DNA from: Perca fluviatilis
Lineage: Eukaryota > Chordata > Actinopteri > Perciformes > Percidae
Assembly (NCBI RefSeq): GCF_010015445.1
Contig: NC_053114.1
Coordinates: 33,063,025 to 33,127,024 of the forward strand
Reading direction: 5' to 3'
Length of the DNA stretch: 64,000 bases
This document shows positions 30,581-41,270 of this stretch, piece by piece. The translations under genes and the position numbers were made by a program. Numbering within the stretch: the stretch's first letter is position 1; the number at the start of each line of letters is the position of its first letter. The notes below the pieces were generated by a model. The model saw only the letters and a program-made list of their open reading frames with translations, searched no databases and had not been told where the DNA came from.

Positions 30581-31740
30581 CTGTAAATAAATACATGAAC
30601 AATATACTGTTCACCCTTAGTGTGTATCTTAATTACACAATGGCTAAACAATGATGGTTAATATAAGCATTTGTATAATTTAAGTAATTTTTCATGTATT
30701 GTAGTAATTTTAAAATTCATCTTAATTAGATATACAATTACAAAATATCTCTATCAATGACAAAAGAATCCATGGCACATATTGTAAAGTTAGAACAAAA
30801 AAAGGTTTCTTTTCACCAAATAATTATTGGAAAAAAATAATACGTAAACAATTTTATTTGTTCAATAGCAAAGATGCTCCAACAGACATAAACAAATTGG
30901 CACAACTTCAACTGAATCAAGCCTGGGGAGTTCGAGTAAATTAGTAATAGGTCTGACAATAAAGGCAAAGTGCCATGGATCCCTAAAACATTCAAGAGAC
31001 AACCAATCACTGTGAAAAGTTCAGTAATGCAGCCCAGGACAGCCCCCCCCCTCCCTGAATTCCAAACAAGAACATTTAGGTCTTGCCAAAGTTTAAGTGG
31101 ATGATTTCAGTCACACATATATATTTCATGAGGTTAATGGGCGCCATCAAGTTGTGATTAGAGATTCTTCTGGGAGGTTTTTATGCCAGAGTGACAGCTA
31201 GTATGTCTGGGCTTGATCTAGCAGTCATTAACAGGTCACAAACAATAATGCTACATGTGACATTTCCTCACTCTATGTTGAATACACATATATAAAACAC
31301 TCTTGGCCTACAGCATTAGCAAAACAATGAATGAGTGCCCATAATATTTTAGTCTACATTCAATATTTTTATTCTTCTGCACAGGCTATGCATTGTGGGA
31401 AATGCTATATACAATACAGCATGCATAAATAAGCCACGACATCACCATCACAACTTTGCCAAAAGCTTAGAATGATTAAGTGCACCACACTTAATGCATG
31501 CTTCTAGAATTAATAAGGCTGTGTCTATGATATATCATTATGAGGAGTTGTCATATGATGGTTTCTAACTTATCCTTGAGGGAATTGTAGCAAAGACAGA
31601 TCATTTAATACAAAGAACATTGAGCTAATAGTTGGATGGTGTTCAAGTGGTATTAGTTTGGTTGGTGTGCCTTTCCTAAGTCCTCTTTACATTGTCATTG
31701 TTTATGCCACTTACTGCATTTATGACAACAAGAGGCTCAC

Positions 31741-31836
31741 CAGCACATGGTCGTGACAAAAAAGCGTCTTGGGATTTGACCTCAGTGATGTCTGAAATAG
31801 TAGCCACAGCCAGCTTAGCAGACAAGGGAGGAGATC
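31741..31836 (-). pseudogene. etfa: etfa relic, internal exon (AKLxVAxISDI segment)
   Basis: The acceptor is ccctttacag, and the donor is gctg|gtgagc. It encodes SPPLSAKLAVATISDITEVK, then SQDAFLSRPCA(G). ETFA has [20 protein letters not shown], then FVRTIYAG. The conserved VAPISDI Pro is Thr. Small compensating indels scramble the FVR(T/P)IYAG stretch while leaving the frame open. Both splice sites survive. Confidence 0.85.
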
Positions 31837-33070
31837 CTGTAAAGGGAACCACAACATGCTGAGGCTTACAGTACAAAGCTCTCACAGATCTTTAGTGACA
31901 GTGACTGAGACCATAAAAGGTAAAGTAATGGTTATAATGAGCTCTCTAAGGGCCGGGTGAAAAGGTTGCATGTCAAAGCATAAAAGAGGTAAAGCTCAGC
32001 CTGGTTTTAAAACTATCTGCAGCACATGTATTTTATATTCAAGCCACTTTTAGAATAAGAAATAAAACTGGCTTGAATAGGATACCACTCTTTCTGAGAA
32101 ACAGCATATAGTACAATTTAAAGTGACTGATGCAAGTGAGTGAGTCATTCAAATGATGCTTTAGTCACATTGAATTAACCACATATTGCACCTTGTTCTA
32201 ATACTAAACAGAGTACAGCTTAGAAATAAAGACTATAAGCTGTATTAAAATACCTAAGATTGAATTTAATGCATCCTAATTCAATTGAAATACCATTAGA
32301 TGTATGAGCTGACAGTTCTATTGAACAATTACAGAATACAGGATGAAGTCACTCATTAAAAAGAAAAACTACTTTAAGGTGCATTAGAACATTTAGACAT
32401 AATTAATAGTTAAAGTTGCAAAATCAAATGAAAACTTCACTCCATATGAATTACAGAGAATTGTCGTGAGTGAGTCTGAATTTACTACATTTGATTTTGA
32501 GCAGCATGCTGTATAAACTATACAATATAATTTGTATATCAATAATTATTATTCTCTTTTGACAAAAAACTGAGTAGAAAAGCACATAAACTACCTTGTA
32601 GAAGGCATTGGTACTATGTTATACCACTAGTACTTTATTGTCGACCCCTTTGTCTATACTGCTCTCCATAGCCACATTGTTAAAAATAAAATAAAAGCAC
32701 TTTCTGCCGTTTTTCAAATTATCTTAGTGAAGTTATACCAGTTCATGCATCCTAACTGAACTCACTAAATTCATGTCAGCTGTGGTCTAATTATAGCTCA
32801 GGTTGGTATCATTATTTTTGTTTCAGCGCTCTTGAATGGTGTCTCCATTTTTTTTGCAGTGAATTAGTCTACAGTGATTACAGATAGACTACTCTCCACA
32901 TCAAACATCGCCTCTGTAAACTATGTTTGATGTCTTAAGAAAAAAGCATAAGAGCATGCGATGATAGAGCTTTCAGGGGATATATGATGTAGTTTGCATG
33001 TCTTTGTAAATCACCAGTGCTTGAATACGCATGGACAGGTTTTGGCAGACAGAAAGTATTGCAGGCCTGC

Positions 33071-33215
33071 CGTTACACAGTCGGTACCAGTTATTAGTCA
33101 TGACACCTCTCCTCCCGCCTTGCTGGCAGCAGTAATGGAATTCGGTGTGATAGGGGTCAGTTTGTTGTTGTTGTTGTGCTCTGCAACAAAAAAAGGTGTT
33201 CTGGAGGAGACTGGC
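33071..33215 (-). pseudogene. etfa: etfa relic, exon 2 with internal stop
   Basis: The acceptor is ttctcaacag. The reading starts ASLLQNTFF; an extra base in the run of seven T (33188-33194) shifts the frame, after which it reads VAEHNNNNKLTPITPNSITA, then ASKAGGEVS, stop, LITGTDC. ETFA exon 2 reads ASLLRFQSTLVIAEH...[20 protein letters not shown], then CLVAGTKC. The family's Cys after GGEVS has become TGA (33098-33100). The length is close to the 147 bases of human exon 2. The donor is not clear. Confidence 0.88.
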
Positions 33216-33836
33216 CTGTTGAGAACGCCATGTATAAGTATATAAAAACAACATAAAGCAAGAATAAGTATATTCTACAACAATACTGTGACGTTAACTT
33301 CCATTGCTTGGGCAGTTTGGCAGTCAAAAAAACAACCTGAATTGACGTCATCGGCCATGCTTCGTTCAGGGCAATTACAAATAGTTTATTCCAAAATTAA
33401 GTGTCAGTAAACCCAGCTGTGTCAAAGGCCAAAAGCATTTTCTACAGCAGATCTGATGGCAGGAATACCAAACTGCACAACAGTTGCACATAGTGACGAG
33501 ACATAGTCCTCAAACACTCCTGTAGCCTACATGTGCAACAACATGAAGATACAGCAGACTAACAAGGTCACACAAGGCTTTTACTTGATGTGAGACTGTG
33601 ACTCTATGATGGCTGTTGATAAAATTGAGAAATTATTATAAACATGATAAGATGAATTAAATAATTAGAGTTTTTCTACAACACGTATCCCTGACACCAG
33701 TGGATGACTAGTGTGTGACTAGTGTGCTGCAGTGAAGCCCGCCTTATTTGAACCTACAATAAGACAGCCACGCTGATAGTTAACATTATCTTATTCTTGC
33801 AGCAAAATAACCAGGTCAACAGACACAACTACTCAC

Positions 33837-33870
33837 CAGTTTCCCTAAATTGCTCCTCTTACATACGGAT
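33837..33870 (-). pseudogene. etfa: etfa relic, probable exon 1 with start and donor
   Basis: On the minus strand an ATG at 33862-33864, followed directly by TAA, precedes about 23 bases and a good donor (actg|gtgagt). The position, short coding length and donor phase fit ETFA exon 1. A CCAAT box lies about 75 bases upstream on the antisense side. Assigned by context, because exon 1 is poorly conserved. Confidence 0.5.
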
Positions 33871-33960
33871 GTTTGCGTGTTTGTCAGGTCGGCTCGTGAG
33901 CAAACTAAATTTGTAGACAGGAGCAGTCCCGACTCCCGAACCAATCAAGCCACTGTTTTA
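33871..33960 (-). promoter_or_regulatory. former etfa promoter region
   Basis: GC-richer than its surroundings (ggtcggctcgtgagc, cagtcccgactcccgaacc) with a CCAAT box at 33941-33945 on the plus strand, just upstream of the relic exon 1. Whether it still acts is unknown. Confidence 0.35.
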
Positions 33961-35280
33961 AGCGGGAGGAGCATATTTGTTTTGTGGCTTTCAAAATAAG
34001 AGTCATAATTTAAGGCAGGAATAGTTTTTGAAGTTTACCTGTCTATTGCAGTATTGGTCTAGCCTGCAAGAAAGGGAATGAGTGAGGGAAGAGATATAGA
34101 AAAAAAATGACTTTTGGAACTTCTGATTTTATTCCACATTTTCTACTCCACATCTAGACAAGAATATGGACCATTCCGTCCTGGTCCTTGTTTGAGATCC
34201 CAGCCAACATCAAAACTGGCAACTGTAGGAGAACTGCTATGCAGGATGACACAGGAGGGAAAAGGTGTTTGAACAGAGGCACAGCAAACATTGGCTTAGT
34301 GCAACTGTCTGTATTGTTTGTTCATTTAATCATTCAAACAGGCCGAACCTGTCAATGGACATGCATGTTGCTGGTTTTTAAACAACAGCCTACAATCGTT
34401 CTGAATCGAATTAGACTATTAAACCCCAATTTGATGTTGGTGCATGCATTATTCTATGATGTGGAAAACAGATTTAAATTAAGACTTAGACATGATCTGA
34501 TAAATGTAGTTCTGCTTTTTCTCCAATAGATGGCCTTGTTCTCGAGTAGATGAGCAACCGGGACGCAGCAGAGGAGACTTGTCAAGTGTCCTCGCCTCCT
34601 GTTGAATGTATGTCCCCCCCAAAAAAATGAATCTAAAAATGTAATAAGTAAACTCCACTATTTCTGCCTCTAAGTCAAAGATCGGCAATGCGACTCTAGG
34701 GTTCTCAACAAATAGCATTCCCCATCATGACATGGGAAATGTTTGTGATGTTTTACCAAAATATAGCCTATAAAGAACAGTTTAAATCAAAATTGAACTT
34801 TAATGGAAGCGTCCCGCATCAGGGGAGCAAGACAAAACGTCTTTTCTCACCTCTGTGAATCTGTGAAGGGCAGTTTAACAGACATGTAGGCTGATCATTT
34901 GTATCATGGACCAAATAATACCCTGATAATATATTTATTCTCAATACTATTGCTTCATTGTGTGCCCAAGGATCGAAACATTTAGGCAATTTTAACTAAA
35001 TAAATTTAGATTTTTTTAAATTTATTTTTTGGTGATTAATGTTCTTAGATGCAGAAGCTTTGCCACATTTTTTTGTATACAGATGATAATGATGAATATC
35101 ATTATCACCATCATGAAATTGATGTGCATCTTAAGAACCTGATCGAAATGATCCCGTGGTTTTGCTGTTCAATATTTGCCTTTCCTCGCTTTGAATCTTT
35201 GTTCGAAGAAACACAATATGAACATCTGCATTCTTAAGCTTTTGTCATACACAAACAGGTTGAGAGAGAGATGCAGTAGG
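33961..35280. other. spacer between etfa relic and isl2
   Basis: No gene or repeat is recognised. The sequence is AT-rich. It would hold the shared divergent upstream region of etfa and isl2. Confidence 0.5.
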
Positions 35281-35283
35281 GCG

Positions 35284-35316
35284 ATTGGACAGTCCGGTGT
35301 TGACGTCATGACGTCA
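35284..35316 (+). promoter_or_regulatory. isl2 upstream: inverted CCAAT box and two tandem CRE sites
   Basis: ATTGG at 35284-35288 is followed by TGACGTCA at 35301-35308 and again at 35309-35316 with no spacer. Each is the full palindromic CREB/ATF site. They lie about 180 bases before the isl2 start codon. A C-rich stretch (35349-35392) with possible GC boxes follows. No TATA box is seen. Confidence 0.7.
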
Positions 35317-35490
35317 GAGCACTAGCGTGTGGGACCCTGCAGCCTCTTTGCCCCCCTTTCACCCCCCCATCCCCCCCACCCCGCCCCCTCCCAGTCCGGA
35401 GAGACACACGTTATCAGGGAGGCAGCCGAAGGGCCAGTCATCTCCTCACATCGTTTCTGCATCTACCACAATCCCCTTTATCCGTCCTGT
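35317..35490 (+). other. probable isl2 5' UTR / core promoter
   Basis: A C-rich pyrimidine segment (cccccctttcacccccccat and onward) leads to the start ATG at 35491. An upstream ATG at 35329 is in frame with the isl2 start and would add 54 residues, but that extension is not part of known Isl2 proteins, which begin MVDI. Confidence 0.5.
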
Positions 35491-35548
35491 ATGGTGGATA
35501 TTATTTTCAGCTCTTCTTTCTTGGATGATATGGGGGATCATTCCAAAA
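35491..35548 (+). CDS. isl2: isl2 exon 1
   Basis: It encodes [19 protein letters not shown] plus one base, then the consensus donor gtaagt. It is the usual short first exon of Islet genes. Confidence 0.95.
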
Positions 35549-36822
35549 GTAAGTAGGCTAAACTGCTCGGCGGAGTTTTAAGTGGCAGATTTTATTTTCT
35601 TCGCGGTGGCATTATTGGCTACGTGATATATTCAGCAGCGCACCGATTACTAAAGTTATTGTCTTAATGATGCAATATTGTGAAGTAGCCTGTAATTTCT
35701 TTGGCGGTCAATTTTTTGAGGCGCCTTAGTATAGAAGTTAAACAAGTCAGTGTTTTGCTTGACGAACACTGGCAAAAGTCTTCATCTGTTACATAACATC
35801 AAGCTGCATCAAGACATGTCCAGTCTGCAAAATAGAGGAATTTACTACAAGACTGAGACATACAGGCTGGATTTTAAAATTGAAAAAAGAGAGAAAAGAA
35901 TACATGCTGCAGTTGTTTGTGATAGTGTGTTTATTTGGCTGCGTTTTCAGTCTGTGGTTACAATGCTGTGCGCTCTTTGCAGAGAAGCCAGGATTCGCGA
36001 TGTGTGTAGGATGTGGAAGTCAGATCCATGACCAGTACATACTGAGAGTCTCTCCCGACCTGGAGTGGCATGCAGCCTGCCTGAAGTGTGCAGAGTGCAG
36101 CCAGTACCTGGATGAGACCTGCACTTGTTTCGTCCGTGACGGCAAAACCTATTGCAAAAGAGATTATGTAAGGTAGGAGTTTGGAAATATTCCAGTAGTA
36201 TAGGCTGAAATGGGTTTAATCACATCAAAATGTAAAGTTAAACATATTTAAATGCAATACTAATTTATAGTGTGTAGAGGCCAAACCAAAATAAATAAAT
36301 GACCAATTTGGACATAAAAAGAAAAGGTCACAAAAAGAGAAGACCTTTGAAAATGCGCAGGTTACAATATTCCAAAGAAACCAAGAAAATACACGCCACA
36401 CCATTTTGTTATACATTACATTAAAAATAAATTTAGCATAATAGAGCATTTAGAAAACAACTCACGACTCTGAGTTGTCATCCAAAAGTTTTCTTCGTTG
36501 TTATTTTCATTCCATAGGTTTTTAATTCTTTGACAATTTTCTCCAATTTCCCAGGCTGTTTGGAATAAAATGCGCAAAATGCAACCTGGGATTCAGCAGC
36601 AGCGATTTGGTGATGAGGGCCCGGGATAACGTTTACCACATCGAGTGTTTTCGGTGTTCGGTGTGCAGCAGGCAGCTGCTGCCGGGAGACGAGTTCTCCC
36701 TGCGGGAAGAGGAGCTGCTGTGCCGGGCGGACCACAGCCTGCTGCTGGAGAGGAGCTCCGCAGGAAGCCCCATCAGCCCCGGACACATCCACTCCAACAG
36801 ACCGCTGCACCTGGCAGGTCGG

Positions 36823-36859
<37 letters not shown>

Positions 36860-37102
36860 GTATTTATTTATTTCTTATACTTAAGCCGGTGGAATTGCTT
36901 TAGCATCATACAATCGGAAATGTAATCCTGCAGTTGAAAGAAATGTATAAAATAAATTCTCATATATTAAACACAAAAAGAAAACGCTTGAGTTTAGAAA
37001 AACTAAAAATGAAAAGAAAAATATCAATGTAAGATTGTCAAAGATTAGTATTGTTTGTTGTTCTTTAACATCCAGATAATTTGTTTGGTGGTTGTTGGGC
37101 TT

Positions 37103-37144
<42 letters not shown>

Positions 37145-37283
37145 CGCGGGCGCGTGTAAAGTGTGTGCTGCGACCTTTCTTTAGGCTATTTCATAATTGA
37201 TCTTATTAGCACTAACCTGCTCTGTTGCCATTATCTGAATAATCTGGTATTTGTCTGTGGCTGTATGTGTTTCTATACGTGTA

Positions 37284-37314
<31 letters not shown>

Positions 37315-39372
37315 TGTGTGTGTAGAGCTGTCATCCTGAGGGCGTCTGCCAACAGAAAGAGAACAAAGCAAATGTGTGAATAATGATCAAAAACGTCCTG
37401 CTTTAAAGCGCTCAGTTCAAAATACCTTACACATCTCAGTGCAGTGACACACCAGCAGGATTTGTATAGGGATATAGATTTGTAGAAAAATAAGATTAGC
37501 CTCCTATTTTAAGGCGATGCGGTTAAAAATGATTAACTATAGGAGAACAGACAACAATGCAAGAAGTGAGTGGTTAAATTGAAAAAACGCAACCTTAAAA
37601 AAAACAAGTTTTGGCTATCGAAATTCACACAAACGTCTCTCACATCTGTATATTATGGACCAGAATTTCGTTCTTATGTCCATGGAAGATGTAAATCAAA
37701 TCTAAGCAGATGTTGTTGTTTTTTTGTCATCCAGGAACTTCCCAAAAATATATTTTTCCCTCTTTAAAGACTCTAGCTTGATTTGCTTGAATTTTGCGTT
37801 ATAAGCTAAATTGCAGACATTTCTATATCATAAAAAATCTTGTCAGGCTGATACATATTTATTGCTTACGGCCATACAATCCAAGGGAGGTAAAGGGCAA
37901 AAGAGTTCAGATTGAGATTCATGGGCTGCTAAGTAAATGCATCGATATATGAAAGGCTTTCTGAGGCCTTTGTGCAGTTTCTGACGGACAGTTTCCCTTC
38001 TTCCGTCTTCAGCAGACCCGGTCACGGTGCGGCAGGCCCCGCATCGGAACCACGTCCACAAGCAGTCGGAGAAGACGACGCGGGTCAGGACGGTGCTGAA
38101 CGAGAAGCAGCTCCACACGTTGCGGACCTGCTACAACGCCAACCCGAGGCCGGACGCGCTGATGAAGGAGCAGCTGGTGGAGATGACCGGCCTGAGCCCC
38201 AGGGTGATCCGGGTCTGGTTCCAGAACAAGCGCTGCAAAGACAAGAAGAAGTCCATCCTGATGAAGCAGCTCCAGCAGCAGCACCACAGTGATAAGACTG
38301 TAAGCATCTTCGTAAGTTTGACCACTTGATTACTACTTTTATTATTTTATTTGTTCATGGACATTTACGTGTTTGCTTGTTATTTAAAACAATGACCAAT
38401 ATGTGAAGTCAATTCACCCAGTTTTATTTATTTTTGAGGCTGGCAAAAATCTTTATTAAATGCAGAGTGTAGTGAAAAAACTGCCATATGCAAGCCAGAT
38501 GAACATAATAAACTTATAGCTTAATTGTTTTTTTCTTTTAAATGAAAATATCATGTTTTTATTATTTGATATGGTTGTAATTACTAGATGCAGGTATGCT
38601 ACTCCTCTTTTTCTTTTTTTCTTTTTTTAACCCTTTTCTGAACTTTAGTTTTTATACTTCACTTAGCCTACACTAAGACACACCGCTCCAGTTGGCTCCA
38701 GTGCTATCCTGTATTCAAACTTTAGGTCAATGAATAATGAATCAACTGTTTTGGCTTAAGTTGCTTGACCTCAAAGATAAAAACAACCTCTGCAAACAGC
38801 TTGGCTTGGTCTACATCTCAGAAACATCTCTCTGTATCGTTCAATCTTTGCTCCACACCAAGAGAGGACATTTTTTTGGGGAAAAGTGCTGTCTTAATTA
38901 TTCCAAATTCAGCATTTATTAGAAATGTCACATGAAAACGTAAACGTACTTTTCACTAAGAAAACGTGTTTTGGAAACATGTATGTGGATGTCATGAAGA
39001 TGCTTTTTTTTTTTCTTCAGTTCTTTTAAAAATGACAGATGATTTCTTGCAGGACACAGACAAATGCTTATGCTGTGTTTTCTTTTAAATACTTTGTCAG
39101 AATCTGCAGGGCCTCACAGGGACGCCTCTTGTAGCCGGGAGTCCTATCCGACATGAGAGTGCTGTGCAGGGAAACCCAGTGGAGGTTCAGACCTACCAGC
39201 CTCCATGGAAAGCCCTGAGTGAGTTCGCCCTGCAGAGTGACCTGGACCAGCCAGCCTTCCAACAACTGGTGTGTGTGTGTTCAGGACAGGCTGAGTTAGA
39301 TGTGCACACACAGACATGCATGCGCTGCAGATTAGAATCTGGCATACTGGCATAGTCCAACTGCATGCATAG

Positions 39373-39442
<70 letters not shown>

Positions 39443-39561
39443 TATTATCTATCATCTATCATGCATTTTTCACAAAAAGACGTTTGCAAAGAAATATTTT
39501 CACACACACATGCACACAAACAAGAATGTTGCTGCACGTGTGAATATAGACATGGATCACA

Positions 39562-39643
<82 letters not shown>

Positions 39644-39861
39644 AAGCTATAATGCTGTAATGCTATAATGCTTTTTCAACCAAGATTTCAAAATAAAAGC
39701 CGGAATATTTCGCATATTCTGACACTTTGTTTCTGTCTGTTCAGGTGTCTTTCTCTGAATCGGGCTCTCTCGGAAACTCCTCCGGCAGCGACGTGACTTC
39801 TTTGTCTTCTCAGTTACCGGACACCCCCAACAGTATGGTACCCAGCCCGGTGGAGACGTGA
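35491..39861 (+). CDS. isl2: isl2, Islet-2 LIM-homeodomain transcription factor (complete, six exons)
   Basis: Exons 35491-35548, 35983-36172, 36555-36817, 38016-38299, 39101-39268 and 39745-39861 join in frame into 359 residues ending [14 protein letters not shown], the length of human ISL2. LIM1 spans about residues 27-80 (CVGC...HAAC..C..C...C..D) and LIM2 about 89-143 (CAKC...[10 protein letters not shown]...C..D). The homeodomain is about 191-250, with helix 3 containing [15 protein letters not shown] (W238-N241). The LHX3-binding-type region is about 270-300 ([15 protein letters not shown] ... VEVQTYQPP). Isl2 acts in the nucleus to specify motor and sensory neurons. It is clearly Isl2 and not Isl1 ([19 protein letters not shown]). 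Whether it is the teleost a or b duplicate is not resolved. The start [20 protein letters not shown] is the standard one. All key zinc and DNA-contact residues are present. Confidence 0.97.
35983..36172 (+). CDS. isl2: isl2 exon 2, LIM1
   Basis: The acceptor is cgctctttgcag, and the donor is ag|gtagga. It encodes (K)[20 protein letters not shown] through [14 protein letters not shown](R), the complete first LIM domain. Confidence 0.96.
36555..36817 (+). CDS. isl2: isl2 exon 3, LIM2
   Basis: The acceptor is ccaatttcccag, and the donor is g|gtcgga (weak). It encodes (R)[20 protein letters not shown], the second LIM domain, and the linker [20 protein letters not shown]. An (ATT)n tract begins five bases into the intron. 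Confidence 0.96.
36822..36856. repeat. (ATT)n microsatellite at the start of isl2 intron 3
   Basis: About eleven ATT units begin five bases after the exon 3 boundary. Confidence 0.95.
37104..37158. repeat. (TG)n microsatellite with CG-rich end
   Basis: A TG run followed by cgtgcgcgggcgcgtg, in isl2 intron 3. Confidence 0.95.
37284..37324. repeat. (TG)n microsatellite
   Basis: A TG run with one T interruption, in isl2 intron 3. Confidence 0.95.
38016..38299 (+). CDS. isl2: isl2 exon 4, homeodomain
   Basis: The acceptor ends in tandem as cagcag, so the exon may begin at 38013 or 38016. The donor is act|gtaagc. It encodes (D)[20 protein letters not shown], the whole homeodomain, and [12 protein letters not shown]. 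Confidence 0.97.
39101..39268 (+). CDS. isl2: isl2 exon 5
   Basis: The acceptor is actttgtcag, and the donor is ctg|gtgtgt. It encodes [20 protein letters not shown] through [14 protein letters not shown], the conserved LIM-binding region of Islet proteins. Confidence 0.96.
39373..39442. repeat. (ATCT)n microsatellite
   Basis: About 70 bases of ATCT units in the last isl2 intron. Confidence 0.97.
39563..39642. repeat. (GC)n-(CA)n microsatellite
   Basis: A short GC/CG run followed by about 70 bases of CA. It ends about 100 bases before isl2 exon 6. Confidence 0.97.
39745..39861 (+). CDS. isl2: isl2 exon 6, C-terminus
   Basis: The acceptor is tctgttcag. It encodes [20 protein letters not shown], then [18 protein letters not shown] and TGA, nearly invariant in vertebrate Isl2. 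Confidence 0.97.
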   Translation: MSFSESGSLGNSSGSDVTSLSSQLPDTPNSMVPSPVET

Positions 39862-40830
39862 AACGGGGCCCCTCAGACCTGTCGGTCCCCACTCCTGCAA
39901 GGACAATTGCAGCATGATCCCGGTCCCCTGCATGTGACCAGCTCATCACATCGCCCAAACTACAGAGGAGAGTGTTTTTTTTTTATTTCATGACACGGAG
40001 GAGATGGAACCAAGAAAGCACCGATTGACTCCGAGATTTTTTTGTGGAGCTTTCATTGACAAAAACTAAGCAGAACAATTGTTGCATGACTTGATACGGA
40101 GAAAGAAGATGTACAGAAGACCTCCCGATGGATATACTACAGCAAACCTCCCCTCAAAAACCAATTGGAAACATTCCCATGTCGAAACAAATGGACATTC
40201 TGCGATTTCATTGTGATCATATTGTGTCTTGTTTCTTCAACATGAGAATTTTTTGATACATTTATTGCGTTGTCGAGTCCCGTTGACTCTTTGTCTTAAG
40301 GTCAGAGCATGATAAACTGCAAATTATTCGTGTTGTAAAATATTTTATCTTAAGGGCAGGTTGTTTGAGCTTCTCGAACAAAAAGTAAATTATTGTTATA
40401 TTATTTATTGTTAGGAAAGCGATTCGTAAAGGGATTATTAACTGATAAAGAATTAAAAAAAAAAAAAGCTGAATACACAACGTGTCCTGATGACCAATCT
40501 TTGTACTTTGTCGCTTTTGGATTTGCAATCCAATATTTATAATAATTTAATTTGTTTGAAAATGCAGCTCTGGAGATAACAACAACTGTCCATCTTGCAT
40601 TGCAAAAATAAGACGAGAAACGAACTGACTGCACATTTTATTTGCCAGTGATCTTAATATGGCGACAAAGTCAAATTCACTGCCCAGATCCAAAGCGGCA
40701 ACAGATCATTCCTCCTCATGACAGCGAGTCATTTCTGATTTGGGAAACATGCAACAAATACAAAGCTTCTATACAGCCTTGGCCGTTTTGAGGAATATAT
40801 AAGCTTGAAAAAAAAAAAAAGTAATTCCAG
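39862..40830 (+). other. probable isl2 3' UTR
   Basis: AT-rich non-coding sequence after the stop. Candidate polyadenylation signals are ATTAAA at 40452-40457 and the weaker AATATA-type near 40795. The true end cannot be told from sequence alone. Confidence 0.45.
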
Positions 40831-41157
40831 TTGCACTAAATATGTTGTTTGTCCTGTTCAACCTACGTATATCAAGTTGGCCTGCCTGGATTGAAGCCCG
40901 GAGGCTCTGTTGTCTTATCATCCCCCTCCATCTTATGTGTCCCCCTTCGGTTATGGAGCAGCATTCGGCCAGTGGTCATTTACTATCTCGGGGGCAAAAA
41001 CCTGCTGTAAATTGTGCTCAGTCCAGTTACTCTGGTTGAGTCACAAGCTGGTCTAGACAGCGCGGAGGGATCGGCGACCTCTTATCTAGTCCTGGCATCA
41101 CCTGCAAGCGATACACTGACTGAAGCCACAACAAACTAACTAAACACCCCCCTCCAT

Positions 41158-41270
<113 letters not shown>

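Noticed and set aside
32973..33070. Continuation of the exon 2 frame reading ALVIYKDMQ, reminiscent of ETFA AQHDVYKG
   Set aside because: No intron separates it from exon 2 as required, and the match is only a few residues. Treated as chance.
35329..35490. In-frame upstream ATG extending isl2 by 54 residues
   Set aside because: The extension (MGPCSLFAPLSPPHPPHPAP and onward) is absent from known Isl2 proteins and lies in the C-rich 5' UTR.
38009..38325. Overlapping frames on both strands of isl2 exon 4
   Set aside because: GC-rich homeodomain exon shadows. Only the frame with [15 protein letters not shown] is real.
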